Source of the DNA: Brevundimonas sp.
GTDB taxonomy: Bacteria; Pseudomonadota; Alphaproteobacteria; Caulobacterales; Caulobacteraceae
DNA length: 64,000 bases
Direction: 5' to 3'
Assembly: GCF_029945885.1 (NCBI RefSeq)
Contig: NZ_JAQSDK010000002.1
Location: forward strand, 124,001 to 188,000
In this document: in pieces, positions 55,705 to 64,000 of the stretch
Position numbering within the stretch: the stretch's first letter is position 1
Layout of the letters: each line of letters begins with the position of its first letter
Position numbers and translations under genes: made by a program
The notes under the pieces: generated by a model
Told to the model about the DNA's origin: nothing
Database searches by the model: none
Seen by the model: only the letters and a program-made list of their open reading frames with translations

Positions 55705-56433
55705 ATGAAAGTCCTCAAGCTCTCGACCCAACTGCACAAATGGATCGCGCTGGTCGTCGGTCTCCAGGTCCTTTTCTGGGTCGGCGGCGGCCTGGTGATG
55801 GTGGCCCTTCCCATAGAGACGGTCCGCAGCGAGCACCGAGTCGCCGAACAGGCCGCCGTCCCGCTGGCGCTGGCCGGCCTGCCGTCGCTCGACGAGATTG
55901 CTCGGCAAGCCGGCGTAGCGCCCACTCAGGCGGACCTGCACACCACGCCGCGTGGTCCGGCCTGGACATTGAAACCGATGAGCGGCGAGCCGGTGATCGT
56001 CTCGGCGGTGACGGGGCGGCCGTTCGCGCCCATGTCGCGCGATGAGGCTACGGCCTTCGCGATACAGGCCTACCGGGGTGACGCGGCGGTGTCCGGGGTG
56101 TCGTTTCTAACGACCGCACCCGAGGAGACGGGCAAGATCGGGCCGCTGTGGCGGGTGGATTTCGCGGATGGCGAAAAGACCTCCTTCTATCTGTCGCCGG
56201 CCACGGCCGAGGTGGTGTCGCGTCGTTCCGGCGTCTGGCGTCTGTTCGACTTCTTCTGGCGTCTGCACGTTATGGACTGGGATGACGGCGAGGATTTCAA
56301 CCACCCCCTGATCATCATCACCACGGCCCTGACCCTGAGCATCGTCGTCTCGGGGTTCATCCTGTTGTGGATACGGATCGCTCGGGACATCAAATCCTGG
56401 CGCGCCGTGAAACGGTCAACAAGGGGCGATTGA
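55705..56433 (+). CDS. PepSY domain membrane protein
   Basis: 242 residues. An N-terminal membrane helix (WIALVVGLQVLFWVGGGLVM) after a short KLSTQLHKW, a periplasmic PepSY-type region (about 60-185: SRDEATAFAIQAYRGDAAVS; PLWRVDFADGEKTSFYLSPA), and a C-terminal helix (LIIITTALTLSIVVSGFILL). These proteins are related to the PepSY-associated reductases of iron and copper uptake and may help metal reduction or electron transfer. Last of the DUF2231-SnoaL-DUF411-PepSY block. Confidence 0.8.
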   Translation: MKVLKLSTQLHKWIALVVGLQVLFWVGGGLVMVALPIETVRSEHRVAEQAAVPLALAGLPSLDEIARQAGVAPTQADLHTTPRGPAWTLKPMSGEPVIVSAVTGRPFAPMSRDEATAFAIQAYRGDAAVSGVSFLTTAPEETGKIGPLWRVDFADGEKTSFYLSPATAEVVSRRSGVWRLFDFFWRLHVMDWDDGEDFNHPLIIITTALTLSIVVSGFILLWIRIARDIKSWRAVKRSTRGD

Positions 56434-56696
56434 TCGCAGCGTCCGGCTTCAGCTTGAGGCTGTTTGACCGCTTGCGGCCGGCCCGGGATATGCATCGACA
56501 TGTCCATGGCGAAGACAGGCGCGAGAGACGCCATTACCGCGACGATGGCCAGGAGCGGAATAGGGGTTCCACGGTCAGGTCGCGCTTCAACTGGCCGTGG
56601 CGTTTTGCAGGACGGCCAGGTCACCGAGCGCCACACCAAGGTTGGCGGTTAGGGTTGCATCGATTCACGGTGGCCAGAGCCAAGGGGAGAACGACC

Positions 56697-56858
56697 ATGA
56701 GCAGCTTGACCAGAAGCCGACATCCGAAGCTGGAGGGCGGGCTGGGACCGGGGCCACAATGCCCCTTCGCCGGTTCAGGAGCGGGTGTCTGCTCACAGGC
56801 CGGTTGCCGATCCGCAATCTGTTGCACCGGGTTCTTCATATCTGGTCCGGGGAGTTGA
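56697..56858 (+). CDS. Cys-rich mini-protein, coupled to the next gene
   Basis: 53 residues from the ATG at 56697, seven bases after GGGGAG. It has five cysteines in its last 32 residues (QCPFAGSGAGVCSQAGCRSA, then ICCTGFF) and no signal peptide. Its stop overlaps the next start as TGATG, which supports translation of both. I recognise no family; a cytoplasmic metallothionein-like or regulatory leader peptide is possible. Given its shortness it could also be chance. Confidence 0.4.
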   Translation: MSSLTRSRHPKLEGGLGPGPQCPFAGSGAGVCSQAGCRSAICCTGFFISGPGS

Positions 56859-57280
56859 TGATCATCAATCTGCGCAGCAATCGGCTTGTGCAGTCGCCGG
56901 CGAGGTGGGATTGTTTCGCCATGTGGAGCCTGCTGCGCATTGTGATCATCTCCCTGGCGTTCGTCGGCTTCCTCAGCCAGACGGAGGCGCGGGCGACTCC
57001 GTTTTCAGTTGAGTCCCTGGCACAGGATATGGCGCACTGCGCCGAGATGGTGGTGGGACCGACAGACGCCGCGCCGACCCACAAGCAGACCCCGTGCAGG
57101 GACATGACGTCGGACTGCATCGCCAAGATGGGCTGTACAATGGTCTCGCCGGTGTTTTCGAGCGAGCCGTCGCTGGACCGACCCGTTTCGGGTCCCTCGC
57201 CATCCTACGGCGGCGTGGCGGTCCGTCTGACCGAATTCGTCACAGCACCACCTCGCACCCCTCCAAAAACCGAAGCCTGA
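56858..57280 (+). CDS. Small secreted Cys/Met-rich protein before the Cus operon
   Basis: 140 residues from the ATG at 56858 (behind GGGGAG), or 119 from the ATG at 56921. A signal peptide (LLRIVIISLAFVGFLSQTEA) precedes a mature region with MAHCAEMVV, TPCRDMTSDCIAKMGCTM and a Ser/Pro-rich tail. The four Cys and five Met resemble a soft-metal site. It occupies the same place, directly before a TolC-family gene (98 bases), as the small exported proteins of the two Czc operons. Cu/Ag binding in the periplasm is inferred. Confidence 0.65.
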   Translation: MIINLRSNRLVQSPARWDCFAMWSLLRIVIISLAFVGFLSQTEARATPFSVESLAQDMAHCAEMVVGPTDAAPTHKQTPCRDMTSDCIAKMGCTMVSPVFSSEPSLDRPVSGPSPSYGGVAVRLTEFVTAPPRTPPKTEA

Positions 57281-57378
57281 TCCTGCCTTCGCAGGTCCGT
57301 ATGGCGTCCTGGCACCGACGGACCTTTTCGAACAGCTGACCACCGCTCCTTTGGAGTGGGTGCGTCTGGAGCTTCATC

Positions 57379-58650
57379 GTGTTGAAATCCATAACCGGTC
57401 GGGCGCGTCCTGTCGCGCCGACCTGGGCCCGTGTGGCCCTGGTCAGCTGTGCGCTGGCCGCCGCGAGCGCCGCGCGTGCTGAACCCCTGACCTATACGCA
57501 GGCGCTCGCCCTGGCGCGTTCAGACGCTCCGGCCGTCCACGCCAGTGCCTTGGGGGTGGAGGCGGCAGAGGCCTCGGCCGAGGCGGCCGGACGGCTGCCG
57601 GACCCGCGGCTCAGCTTTGGCCTCGACGGCTTTCCGGTTTCGGGCTCCGCAGCCGGGCGGTTTGGCGAGATCGAGATGACCAAACTCCAGATCGGTGTGC
57701 AACAGGCCGTGCCCAGCCGCGCGCGGCGTCGCGCTGAACGCCGCATTGCCGATGCCGATATCGGTGTGGCTCGCGCACGGGAGGGCATCACCCTACGGGA
57801 TGTCGAGGTCGCGACCGGCCAAGCCTGGATCGATCTGTTTTATGCCGAACAGCGACTGGTGGAGATGGACGATGTGCTCGCCGCCCTCGACCCGTTGTGG
57901 GAGGCAGCCCCGTCGGGCGTCGCCTCGGGCGCGAACCGACCGGCGCAGAGCCTGGGGCCAGTCGAACTGCGCGCCGCTCTGGATGACCGGCGTGACGGCT
58001 TGCGGGTCGACGTCGTTCGGGCGCGGGCGAACCTGTCCCGGTGGACGGGCGATCCGCTGCCAAGCGCCAGTGGATCGCCCCCGTCTATCGACCTTGAGCC
58101 CGACGTGTTCGACGTTGATCTCGCCCGGCTGCCGGCGCTGCGGGCCTATGGCGCTGTACAGGACCGGGCCGAGGCCGACCTCGATCTGGCGCGGGCAGCC
58201 CGCCGGCCTGACTGGGCGTTCGAGGCCGGCTATGCCCGCCGCGATCCGATGTTCGGCGATCTGATCTCCGTCGGTGCCAGTGTCAGCCTGCCCCTGTTCC
58301 AGGGCAGTCGTCAGGCACCGGTGATCGCGGCCCGCGCCGCCGACGCCCGACGGGTCTCCGCTGAGCGAGAGGCGGCGGAACGTGAGTGGACGGCGATTCT
58401 GCAGGCAGACCTGGCTGAATATGACGTCGCGCGGACCCGTTGGGTTCGGGCCCGCGACGTGGTCCTGCCCAATCTGCGGACGCGTGCCGATCTCGAAACC
58501 GCCAGCTACGGCGCGGGTCGCGCGGGGATCATGGAGGTGCTGGACGCCTTCACCGCCCTGGCCAATGGCCGGCTGGACGCCCTCGACAAGGAAGCCGATG
58601 TGGCGCGCCGCGCCGTCCGATTCACCCTGATTTATGGACAAGATCAATGA
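57379..58650 (+). CDS. cusC: CusC-like TolC-family outer-membrane factor
   Basis: 423 residues from a GTG at 57379 behind GGAG; the adjacent TTG is an alternative. A signal peptide (VALVSCALAAASAARA) is followed by LTYTQALALARSDAPAVHAS and the helical repeats of an outer-membrane efflux protein (IGVQQAVPSRARRRAERRIA; LFQGSRQAPVIAARAADARR). It is the outer channel of the Cu/Ag exporter. It overlaps the adaptor gene by four bases. Confidence 0.88.
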   Translation: MLKSITGRARPVAPTWARVALVSCALAAASAARAEPLTYTQALALARSDAPAVHASALGVEAAEASAEAAGRLPDPRLSFGLDGFPVSGSAAGRFGEIEMTKLQIGVQQAVPSRARRRAERRIADADIGVARAREGITLRDVEVATGQAWIDLFYAEQRLVEMDDVLAALDPLWEAAPSGVASGANRPAQSLGPVELRAALDDRRDGLRVDVVRARANLSRWTGDPLPSASGSPPSIDLEPDVFDVDLARLPALRAYGAVQDRAEADLDLARAARRPDWAFEAGYARRDPMFGDLISVGASVSLPLFQGSRQAPVIAARAADARRVSAEREAAEREWTAILQADLAEYDVARTRWVRARDVVLPNLRTRADLETASYGAGRAGIMEVLDAFTALANGRLDALDKEADVARRAVRFTLIYGQDQ

Positions 58651-60140
58651 TCCGGATTGAACGCAAGAATCTGAAGCTCGCGGCCGCGGCCGCCGGCCTG
58701 ATCGTAATCGGCGGCGCGGCCGGTCTGGCGCTGGCGCGCTTCGGCCCTGGCAACGCCGATCCCGTCGCCGCCTCCGCGGGTGAGCGTGAGGTCCTGTACT
58801 GGTATGATCCGATGACCCCGGGTCAGAGGTTCGACAAACCGGGCAAGTCACCGTTCATGGACATGGAACTGTTGCCCCGATACGCCGACGAGGAGTCGGG
58901 CGCGGCGGCGGGCGTTCGCATCGATCCAGCCCTGGTCCAGAACCTGGGTGTCCGCTTCGCCACGGTTCGGTCCGGAACGCTCGACGGGGATCTGACCGCC
59001 AGCGCGGTGGTCGACTACAACGAGCGGGATGTCGCGATCGTGCAGGCGCGGGCCAGCGGCTTTGTCCAGCGGGTCTATGCGCGCGCGCCCGGTGACGTGA
59101 TCGCTGCCGGCGTTCCGCTGGCCGATCTGCTGGTTCCGGACTGGGGCGGTGCCCAGATCGAATATCTCGCGGTCCGTGGCACGGACGATGCCGCACTGAT
59201 CCTGGCGGCGCGCCAACGGCTGGTTCTGTTGGGTATGCCGGAGTCCCTGATCGTCGCGGTCGAGCGAACCGGTCGCCCGCGCACCACGGTGACCATGACC
59301 AGTCCCATCAGTGGTGCCATCCGCACCCTGGGCGTGCGTGCCGGCATGAGTGTACCCGCGGGCCTGACCCTGGCCGAGATCAACGGTCTGTCGACCGTGT
59401 GGCTCAACGCGGCGGTGCCAGAAGCTCTGGCCGGTCAACTCCGGGTCGGTCGGTCGGTCGACGTTTCCCTGGCCGCCTTCCCCGGGGAACGGATGACGGG
59501 TCGATTGACCGCCCTGCTGCCCGAGGTCACCGGCGACAGCCGGACCCTGACCGCGCGGGTCGAGCTGCGGAACCCGGGCGGTCGCCTGCGCCCCGGCATG
59601 TACGGACAGATCACGTTCGGCGGGTCCTCGACACCGGCCCTGCTGGTGCCTTCGGAGGCGGTGATCCGCACCGGCCAGCGCAACCTCGTCATGCTCGCCA
59701 TGGAGGGTGGGCGTTATCAACCGGCCGAGGTCCGGGTCGGGCGCGAGGCCGGCGGACAGACGGAAATCCTCGCTGGACTGCGTGACGGCGAGCGTGTCGT
59801 CGCCTCGGGCCAGTTCCTGTTCGACTCGGAGGCCAGCCTGTCCGGGGTCACCGCGCGTAGCCTGGCGCAGGCCGCGGCGCCGTCGGCGACGACGGCTCCA
59901 GCGCCGGCCCAGATCTACCGGACAAGCGGCCGGGTTCAGGCCATCGACGGGCGTTCGATTACCCTGGCGCACGGGCCTGTGCCCGCGCTGCAATGGCCGG
60001 CCATGACGATGACCTTTACTGTGGCGGACGCGGTGCCTCTGGCCGGCATCTCCGCGGGAAGTCAGGTCGATTTCGGGTTCGACATGGTCGACGGCAAGGC
60101 CACGATCCGCAGTCTGACCCGGCGGGAGGCGGGTCGATGA
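58647..60140 (+). CDS. cusB: CusB-like adaptor with HMBD and fused CusF domain
   Basis: 497 residues. One N-terminal anchor helix ([19 protein letters not shown]), a heavy-metal-binding segment [20 protein letters not shown] with MDMELLP (about residues 50-78, with Met ligands as in CusB), then lipoyl, hairpin and barrel domains ([39 protein letters not shown]). The last 75 residues form a CusF-type domain: [31 protein letters not shown] CusB-CusF fusion lets the metallochaperone deliver directly to the pump. Overlaps cusA by four bases. Confidence 0.9.
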   Translation: MIRIERKNLKLAAAAAGLIVIGGAAGLALARFGPGNADPVAASAGEREVLYWYDPMTPGQRFDKPGKSPFMDMELLPRYADEESGAAAGVRIDPALVQNLGVRFATVRSGTLDGDLTASAVVDYNERDVAIVQARASGFVQRVYARAPGDVIAAGVPLADLLVPDWGGAQIEYLAVRGTDDAALILAARQRLVLLGMPESLIVAVERTGRPRTTVTMTSPISGAIRTLGVRAGMSVPAGLTLAEINGLSTVWLNAAVPEALAGQLRVGRSVDVSLAAFPGERMTGRLTALLPEVTGDSRTLTARVELRNPGGRLRPGMYGQITFGGSSTPALLVPSEAVIRTGQRNLVMLAMEGGRYQPAEVRVGREAGGQTEILAGLRDGERVVASGQFLFDSEASLSGVTARSLAQAAAPSATTAPAPAQIYRTSGRVQAIDGRSITLAHGPVPALQWPAMTMTFTVADAVPLAGISAGSQVDFGFDMVDGKATIRSLTRREAGR

Positions 60141-63100
60141 TCGCCGCCATCATCCGCGCCTCGGTCAAGGGGCGATTCCTCGTCCTGCTCGCGGCGCTGG
60201 CGCTGGTCGCCGGCGGCCTCTGGGCCGTGCGCCACACACCGGTCGACGCCTTGCCGGATCTGTCGGACGTGCAGGTCATCATCCGTACCTCCTATCCCGG
60301 CCAGGCGCCGCAGATCGTCGAGAACCAGGTCACCTATCCGCTGGCGACCACCATGCTGTCGGTGCCCGGAGCCCGCACGGTGCGCGGCTATTCCTTCTTC
60401 GGCGACAGCTATGTCTATGTGTTGTTCGAGGACGGCACCGACCTCTACTGGGCGCGTTCCCGGGTGCTGGAATATCTCAGCCAGGTCCAGGACCGCCTGC
60501 CCGACACCGCCCGCCCGGCCCTGGGGCCGGACGCCACCGGGGTCGGTTGGGTCTATGAATATGCGCTCGTCGATCGCACGGGTCAGCATGATCTGTCGCA
60601 GCTGCGCAGCCTGCAGGACTGGTTCCTGCGCTATGAACTGAAGACGGTCCCGGGCGTGGCCGAGGTCGCCAGTATCGGCGGCATGGTGCGCCAGTATCAG
60701 GTGGTGCTCGATCCCGCCAAACTGGCCGGTTACGGCGTGACCCACCAGCAGGTGGTGGCGGCGATCCGGCAGGGCAATGGCGAGGCCGGCGGCTCCGTTC
60801 TGGAACTGGCCGAGACTGAATATATCGTCCGTGCCAACGGTTATCTGACCACGTTGGATGACTTCCGCGCGGTGCCGATCCGCACGGCCGCCGGCGGGGT
60901 GCCGGTTCAGCTGGGCGATGTGGCCACGATCCAGATCGGCCCGGAAATGCGTCGCGGCATCGCCGAGTTGAACGGCGAGGGGGAAGTGGCCGGCGGGGTG
61001 GTGATCCTGCGGTCGGGCGAAAATGCCCAGGCCGTGATCACCGCGGTGCGCGAACGGCTCGAAACGCTCAAGGCGGGGCTTCCGGCCGGGGTCGAGGTGG
61101 TGACCGTTTATGATCGCTCGCACCTGATCGATCGCGCGATCGAAAACCTCAGCACAAAATTGCTTGAGGAGTTCTTCGTCGTCGCCCTGGTTTGCGGCCT
61201 GTTCCTCTGGCACGCGCGCTCGGCCCTGGTCGCCATCATCACCCTGCCGCTGGGGGTGCTCGCGGCCTTCATCCTGATGCGCATACAGGGCGTCAACGCC
61301 AACATCATGTCGCTGGGCGGCATCGCGATCGCCGTCGGGGCCATGGTCGATGCTGCCGTGGTCATGATCGAGAACGCGCACAAACATATCGAGCGATGGG
61401 AGCACGACCATCCCGATGAACGGCTGGCCGGTGAGGCCCGCTGGCGGGTGATTACCGAGGCGGCGGCGGAGGTGGGGCCGGCGCTATTTCTGAGCCTGGT
61501 GATCATCACCCTGTCGTTCATTCCGGTCTTTACGCTGCAGGCCCAGGAGGGGCGGCTGTTCGCGCCGCTGGCCTTCACCAAGAGCTACGCCATGGCGGCG
61601 GCGGCGATCCTGTCGATCACCCTGGTGCCGGTCCTGATGGGCTATCTGATCCGCGGGCGCATTCCGGCCGAGCAGACCAATCCGATCAACCGCTGGCTGA
61701 CCCATATCTACCGTCCACCGCTCGACTGGGTCCTGCGTCGCCCGCGCGCGACCCTGTTGATCGCCCTGGTCGTGTTCGCCAGCTCGGCCTGGCCGATCAG
61801 CCAGCTGGGCGGCGAGTTCATGCCACCGATGGATGAGGGCGACCTGCTCTATATGCCATCGGCCCTGCCGGGCCTGTCGGCGGCCAAGGCGTCCGAACTT
61901 CTGCAACAGACGGACCGGATGATCCGCACCGTGCCCGAAGTCGAGACTGTGTTCGGCAAGGCCGGTCGCGCGGATACGGCGACCGATCCTGCGCCGCTGG
62001 TGATGTTCGAAACGATCATCCGCTTCAAGCCGCGTGACCAGTGGCGGCCCGGCATGACGCCGGACAAGCTGATCGAGGAACTGGATGCGGCAGTGCGTGT
62101 GCCCGGCCTGGCCAATGTCTGGGTGCCGCCGATCCGCAACCGTATCGACATGCTGGCCACCGGCATCAAGAGCCCGATCGGGGTCAAGGTGTCCGGTGCC
62201 GATCTTCAGGCCCTCGACCGGATCGCCGCCCAGGTCGCCGAGGTGGCCAAGACCGTCCCGGGCGTCAGCTCGGCCCTGGCCGAACGGCTGACGGGGGGGC
62301 GCTATGTCAATGTCGACATCGATCGACAGGCGGCCGGGCGCTTCGGCCTGAATATCGCGGACGTTCAGAGCATCGTCTCCGGGGCCGTCGGGGGTGAGAC
62401 CATTGGCCAGACGGTCGAGGGTCTGGCCCGCTATCCGATCAGTGTCCGTTATCCCCGCGAGATGCGTGACAGCCTGGCGGAGCTTCGCGCCCTGCCGGTT
62501 CTGACGCCATCGGGCCAGCAGATCACCCTCGGGACGGTCGCGACCCTTCAGGTCGCGGATGGTCCGCCAATGCTGAAATCCGAGAACGGGCGCCCCACTA
62601 CCTGGGTCTATATCGATGTTCGCGGCCGCGATCTGGCCTCGGTCGTCGGCGATCTGCAGCAGGCGGTGGCCGATCAGGTCCAGCTGACCCCGGGGGTGAC
62701 CATCGCCTACTCCGGGCAGTTCGAATATCTGACCCGCGCGGCCGAGCGCTTGAAGATTGTGGTTCCGGCGACCCTGCTGATCATCTTCTTCCTGCTGTAT
62801 CTGACCTTCGGACGCTTCGACGAGGCGGCCCTGATCATGGCCACCCTGCCGTTCGCCCTGACCGGTGGGGTGTGGCTGCTGTATCTGCTGGGCTATCACC
62901 AGTCGGTCGCCACCGGCGTCGGCTTCATCGCCCTGGCCGGGCTGTCGGCCGAGTTCGGGGTGGTCATGCTGATCTATCTGAAGACCGCGCTCAACGAGCG
63001 GGGACCGAACCCGGAACCGGCGGCGGTCGAGACCGCCGTCCGCGAGGGTGCCCTGTTGCGGGTGCGACCCAAGGCCATGACCGTGGCGGTGATCCTTGCC

Positions 63101-63286
63101 GGTCTGTTCCCCATCCTGATCGGCCACGGGGCCGGTTCAGAGGTGATGAGCCGCATTGCCGCCCCGGTTATCGGCGGCATGCTGACGGCACCTTTGCTGT
63201 CCATGCTCGTTATCCCTGCAGGCTATCTGCTGCTGCGGCGTCGCAGACGCCGCGTCCTGACATCGACCCAAGGAGAAACACCATGA
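60137..63286 (+). CDS. cusA: CusA-like Cu(I)/Ag(I) RND pump
   Basis: 1049 residues. The N-terminus ([40 protein letters not shown]) and helix 4, [20 protein letters not shown], are those of monovalent copper/silver pumps, different from the D-F-G form in the two CzcA proteins here. Methionines of the CusA path are in the large periplasmic loops. It is full length with two halves of six helices. It exports periplasmic and cytoplasmic Cu/Ag through CusB and CusC. Its stop overlaps cusF by four bases. Confidence 0.92.
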   Translation: MIAAIIRASVKGRFLVLLAALALVAGGLWAVRHTPVDALPDLSDVQVIIRTSYPGQAPQIVENQVTYPLATTMLSVPGARTVRGYSFFGDSYVYVLFEDGTDLYWARSRVLEYLSQVQDRLPDTARPALGPDATGVGWVYEYALVDRTGQHDLSQLRSLQDWFLRYELKTVPGVAEVASIGGMVRQYQVVLDPAKLAGYGVTHQQVVAAIRQGNGEAGGSVLELAETEYIVRANGYLTTLDDFRAVPIRTAAGGVPVQLGDVATIQIGPEMRRGIAELNGEGEVAGGVVILRSGENAQAVITAVRERLETLKAGLPAGVEVVTVYDRSHLIDRAIENLSTKLLEEFFVVALVCGLFLWHARSALVAIITLPLGVLAAFILMRIQGVNANIMSLGGIAIAVGAMVDAAVVMIENAHKHIERWEHDHPDERLAGEARWRVITEAAAEVGPALFLSLVIITLSFIPVFTLQAQEGRLFAPLAFTKSYAMAAAAILSITLVPVLMGYLIRGRIPAEQTNPINRWLTHIYRPPLDWVLRRPRATLLIALVVFASSAWPISQLGGEFMPPMDEGDLLYMPSALPGLSAAKASELLQQTDRMIRTVPEVETVFGKAGRADTATDPAPLVMFETIIRFKPRDQWRPGMTPDKLIEELDAAVRVPGLANVWVPPIRNRIDMLATGIKSPIGVKVSGADLQALDRIAAQVAEVAKTVPGVSSALAERLTGGRYVNVDIDRQAAGRFGLNIADVQSIVSGAVGGETIGQTVEGLARYPISVRYPREMRDSLAELRALPVLTPSGQQITLGTVATLQVADGPPMLKSENGRPTTWVYIDVRGRDLASVVGDLQQAVADQVQLTPGVTIAYSGQFEYLTRAAERLKIVVPATLLIIFFLLYLTFGRFDEAALIMATLPFALTGGVWLLYLLGYHQSVATGVGFIALAGLSAEFGVVMLIYLKTALNERGPNPEPAAVETAVREGALLRVRPKAMTVAVILAGLFPILIGHGAGSEVMSRIAAPVIGGMLTAPLLSMLVIPAGYLLLRRRRRRVLTSTQGETP

Positions 63287-63660
63287 ACCATGCCCTGATC
63301 CTGTCGGCCGTCGCCGCCCTCGGCCTGAGCGCTTGCGGCCAGCCCGAAACAGCGCCTGCGGCCGATCCGACGTCCGCTTCTGAAATGCCGATGGCGTCGA
63401 ACATGTCCGGCATGCCGATGGAGGGCCGTCAGGCCGCCATGATGGGAGCCGGCTCAGGCGTGATTACGGCGGTCGACGCCTCGGCCGGCACCGTCACCAT
63501 CGATCATGGCGCGATCCCGGCCGTGGATTGGCCCGCCATGGCCATGACCTTCACCGCGCCGGCGGCTGTGCTGGCGGACGCCAGGGTTGGAGACCGGGTC
63601 GCCTTTGAAGTCTCGGTCCACGACGGGGTCAATGAGGTCACCGCCTTGCGCCCGCAATAG
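63283..63660 (+). CDS. cusF: CusF-like copper-binding lipoprotein
   Basis: 125 residues. A lipoprotein signal ([13 protein letters not shown]), a Met-rich linker ([20 protein letters not shown]) and a CusF OB-fold: [20 protein letters not shown], then DWPAMAMTF with the Trp-Pro-Ala-Met-x-Met ligands, and [13 protein letters not shown]. It chaperones Cu(I)/Ag(I) in the periplasm. It duplicates the function of the CusF domain fused to CusB two genes upstream and is the last gene of cusCBAF, coupled to cusA. Confidence 0.9.
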   Translation: MNHALILSAVAALGLSACGQPETAPAADPTSASEMPMASNMSGMPMEGRQAAMMGAGSGVITAVDASAGTVTIDHGAIPAVDWPAMAMTFTAPAAVLADARVGDRVAFEVSVHDGVNEVTALRPQ

Positions 63661-63819
63661 TCGGGCACCCGACGGACGCCAGCCGCAGCAGGATCGCGGG
63701 CCTGCCAGGCAACCAGAACCGCCGGGCGCACAGGTTCGGCTGTCAGGGTTGGCGTCAGCGCTCGAACCCTTGTTCCCCGCGCCTTGGGTCGGTCGCCTAA
63801 GCCATCGCCCGGTCCGGTC

Positions 63820-64000
63820 TCAGTGATCGGGTGCCGTCTGCGGTGCCAACCAGCGTGACAGATACATCCGTTCAAAGGCGAAGACCGCAGCGATGGCGAC
63901 GCCTGCATAGAGTACAATGGTTGGATCGCTTTTCAGCTTCATGGCCGTGAAGGCCGCAAGCACCACGGCATCGAACGCAAGCGCAGCCAGGATCACGGCC
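63820..64000 (-). CDS. C-terminus of an unidentified membrane protein, cut by the window edge
   Basis: The last 60 codons on the minus strand, ending at TGA (63,822-63,820). They code two hydrophobic helices (AVILAALAFDAVVLAAFTAM; IVLYAGVAIAAVFAFE) and a polar end (RMYLSRWLAPQTAPDH). The pattern is like the end of a multi-helix permease, perhaps of the APC type, but too little is present. It converges on the Cus operon. Confidence 0.55.
   Translation of the reverse strand, partial: AVILAALAFDAVVLAAFTAMKLKSDPTIVLYAGVAIAAVFAFERMYLSRWLAPQTAPDH

Noticed and set aside
56187-56639. Minus-strand frame with a signal-like segment (IPLLAIVAVMASLAPVFAMD)
   Set aside because: It overlaps the end of the PepSY gene, has no good ribosome binding site and ends in low-likeness sequence; kept out as unproven.
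61484-63127. 547-residue minus-strand frame opposite cusA
   Set aside because: Same kind of antisense shadow; cusA is intact and overlaps its neighbours properly.

Overview
The window is high-GC DNA (roughly two thirds G+C by eye) from an alphaproteobacterium. The gene families, the GTG/TTG starts and the style of the chromosomal part suggest a Caulobacterales member such as Brevundimonas or a relative. The taxon is inferred, not proven.

Two parts can be separated. Positions 1 to about 10,350 look like ordinary chromosome: a DUF985 cupin, a DUF1801 protein, a DEAD-box RNA helicase with a Lys/Trp-rich repeat tail, a secreted PPC-repeat caspase-like protease, a P2-type cation ATPase, and a small MarR-CPBP protease operon. 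At 10,354-10,398 lies only the 3' part of a tRNA-Val(CAC) gene, cut at the anticodon loop and followed at once by a tyrosine integrase. I read this as the left attachment site of an integrated element. Everything from there to 64,000 is consistent with one large metal-resistance island whose right end is outside the window.

The island is a series of modules, several with a visible metal-sensing switch. (1) 14.1-16.2 kb: nickel/cobalt sensor RcnR, its operator, and NreB-type efflux. (2) 16.2-23.8 kb: a czcICBA-like RND efflux operon with HupE and a membrane-anchored partner. (3) 24.0-25.8 kb: a hipBA toxin-antitoxin pair with four spaced operator copies. (4) 25.9-29.6 kb: a Pb/Cd/Zn module (MerR regulator, LspA/PbrC-like peptidase, cytochrome c-FTR1 permease/PbrT, truncated CDF exporter) with two divergent MerR-type operators. 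(5) 30.1-39.6 kb: a second Czc-type RND operon, DUF190, a P1B-4 ATPase and DUF305. (6) 39.7-41.8 kb: dmeRF (Ni/Co) and mntP preceded by a manganese (yybP-ykoY) riboswitch. (7) 42.5-52.3 kb: copper genes, comprising CsoR with dyad operators, a P1B-1 ATPase, multicopper oxidase PcoA/CopA, CopB, CopC and Met/His-rich accessories. (8) 52.5-53.8 kb: a complete cnrYXH-like ECF-sigma/anti-sigma/periplasmic metal sensor set, divergent from a DUF2231-SnoaL-DUF411-PepSY block. (9) 56.7-63.7 kb: a Cus-type Cu/Ag RND operon (CusC, CusB with a fused CusF domain, CusA, CusF), preceded by two small Cys-rich proteins.

Together the genes would move metals from cytoplasm to periplasm (P-type ATPases, CDF, MFS, MntP) and from periplasm outward (three RND pumps), oxidise and sequester copper in the periplasm, and use at least five kinds of metal switch: RcnR, MerR, CsoR, CnrX/ECF and a riboswitch. 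Oddities include a 22-base G homopolymer at 42,154, a broken methyltransferase gene at 29,600, and three RND operons that each carry a different small secreted Cys/His/Met-rich leader gene.
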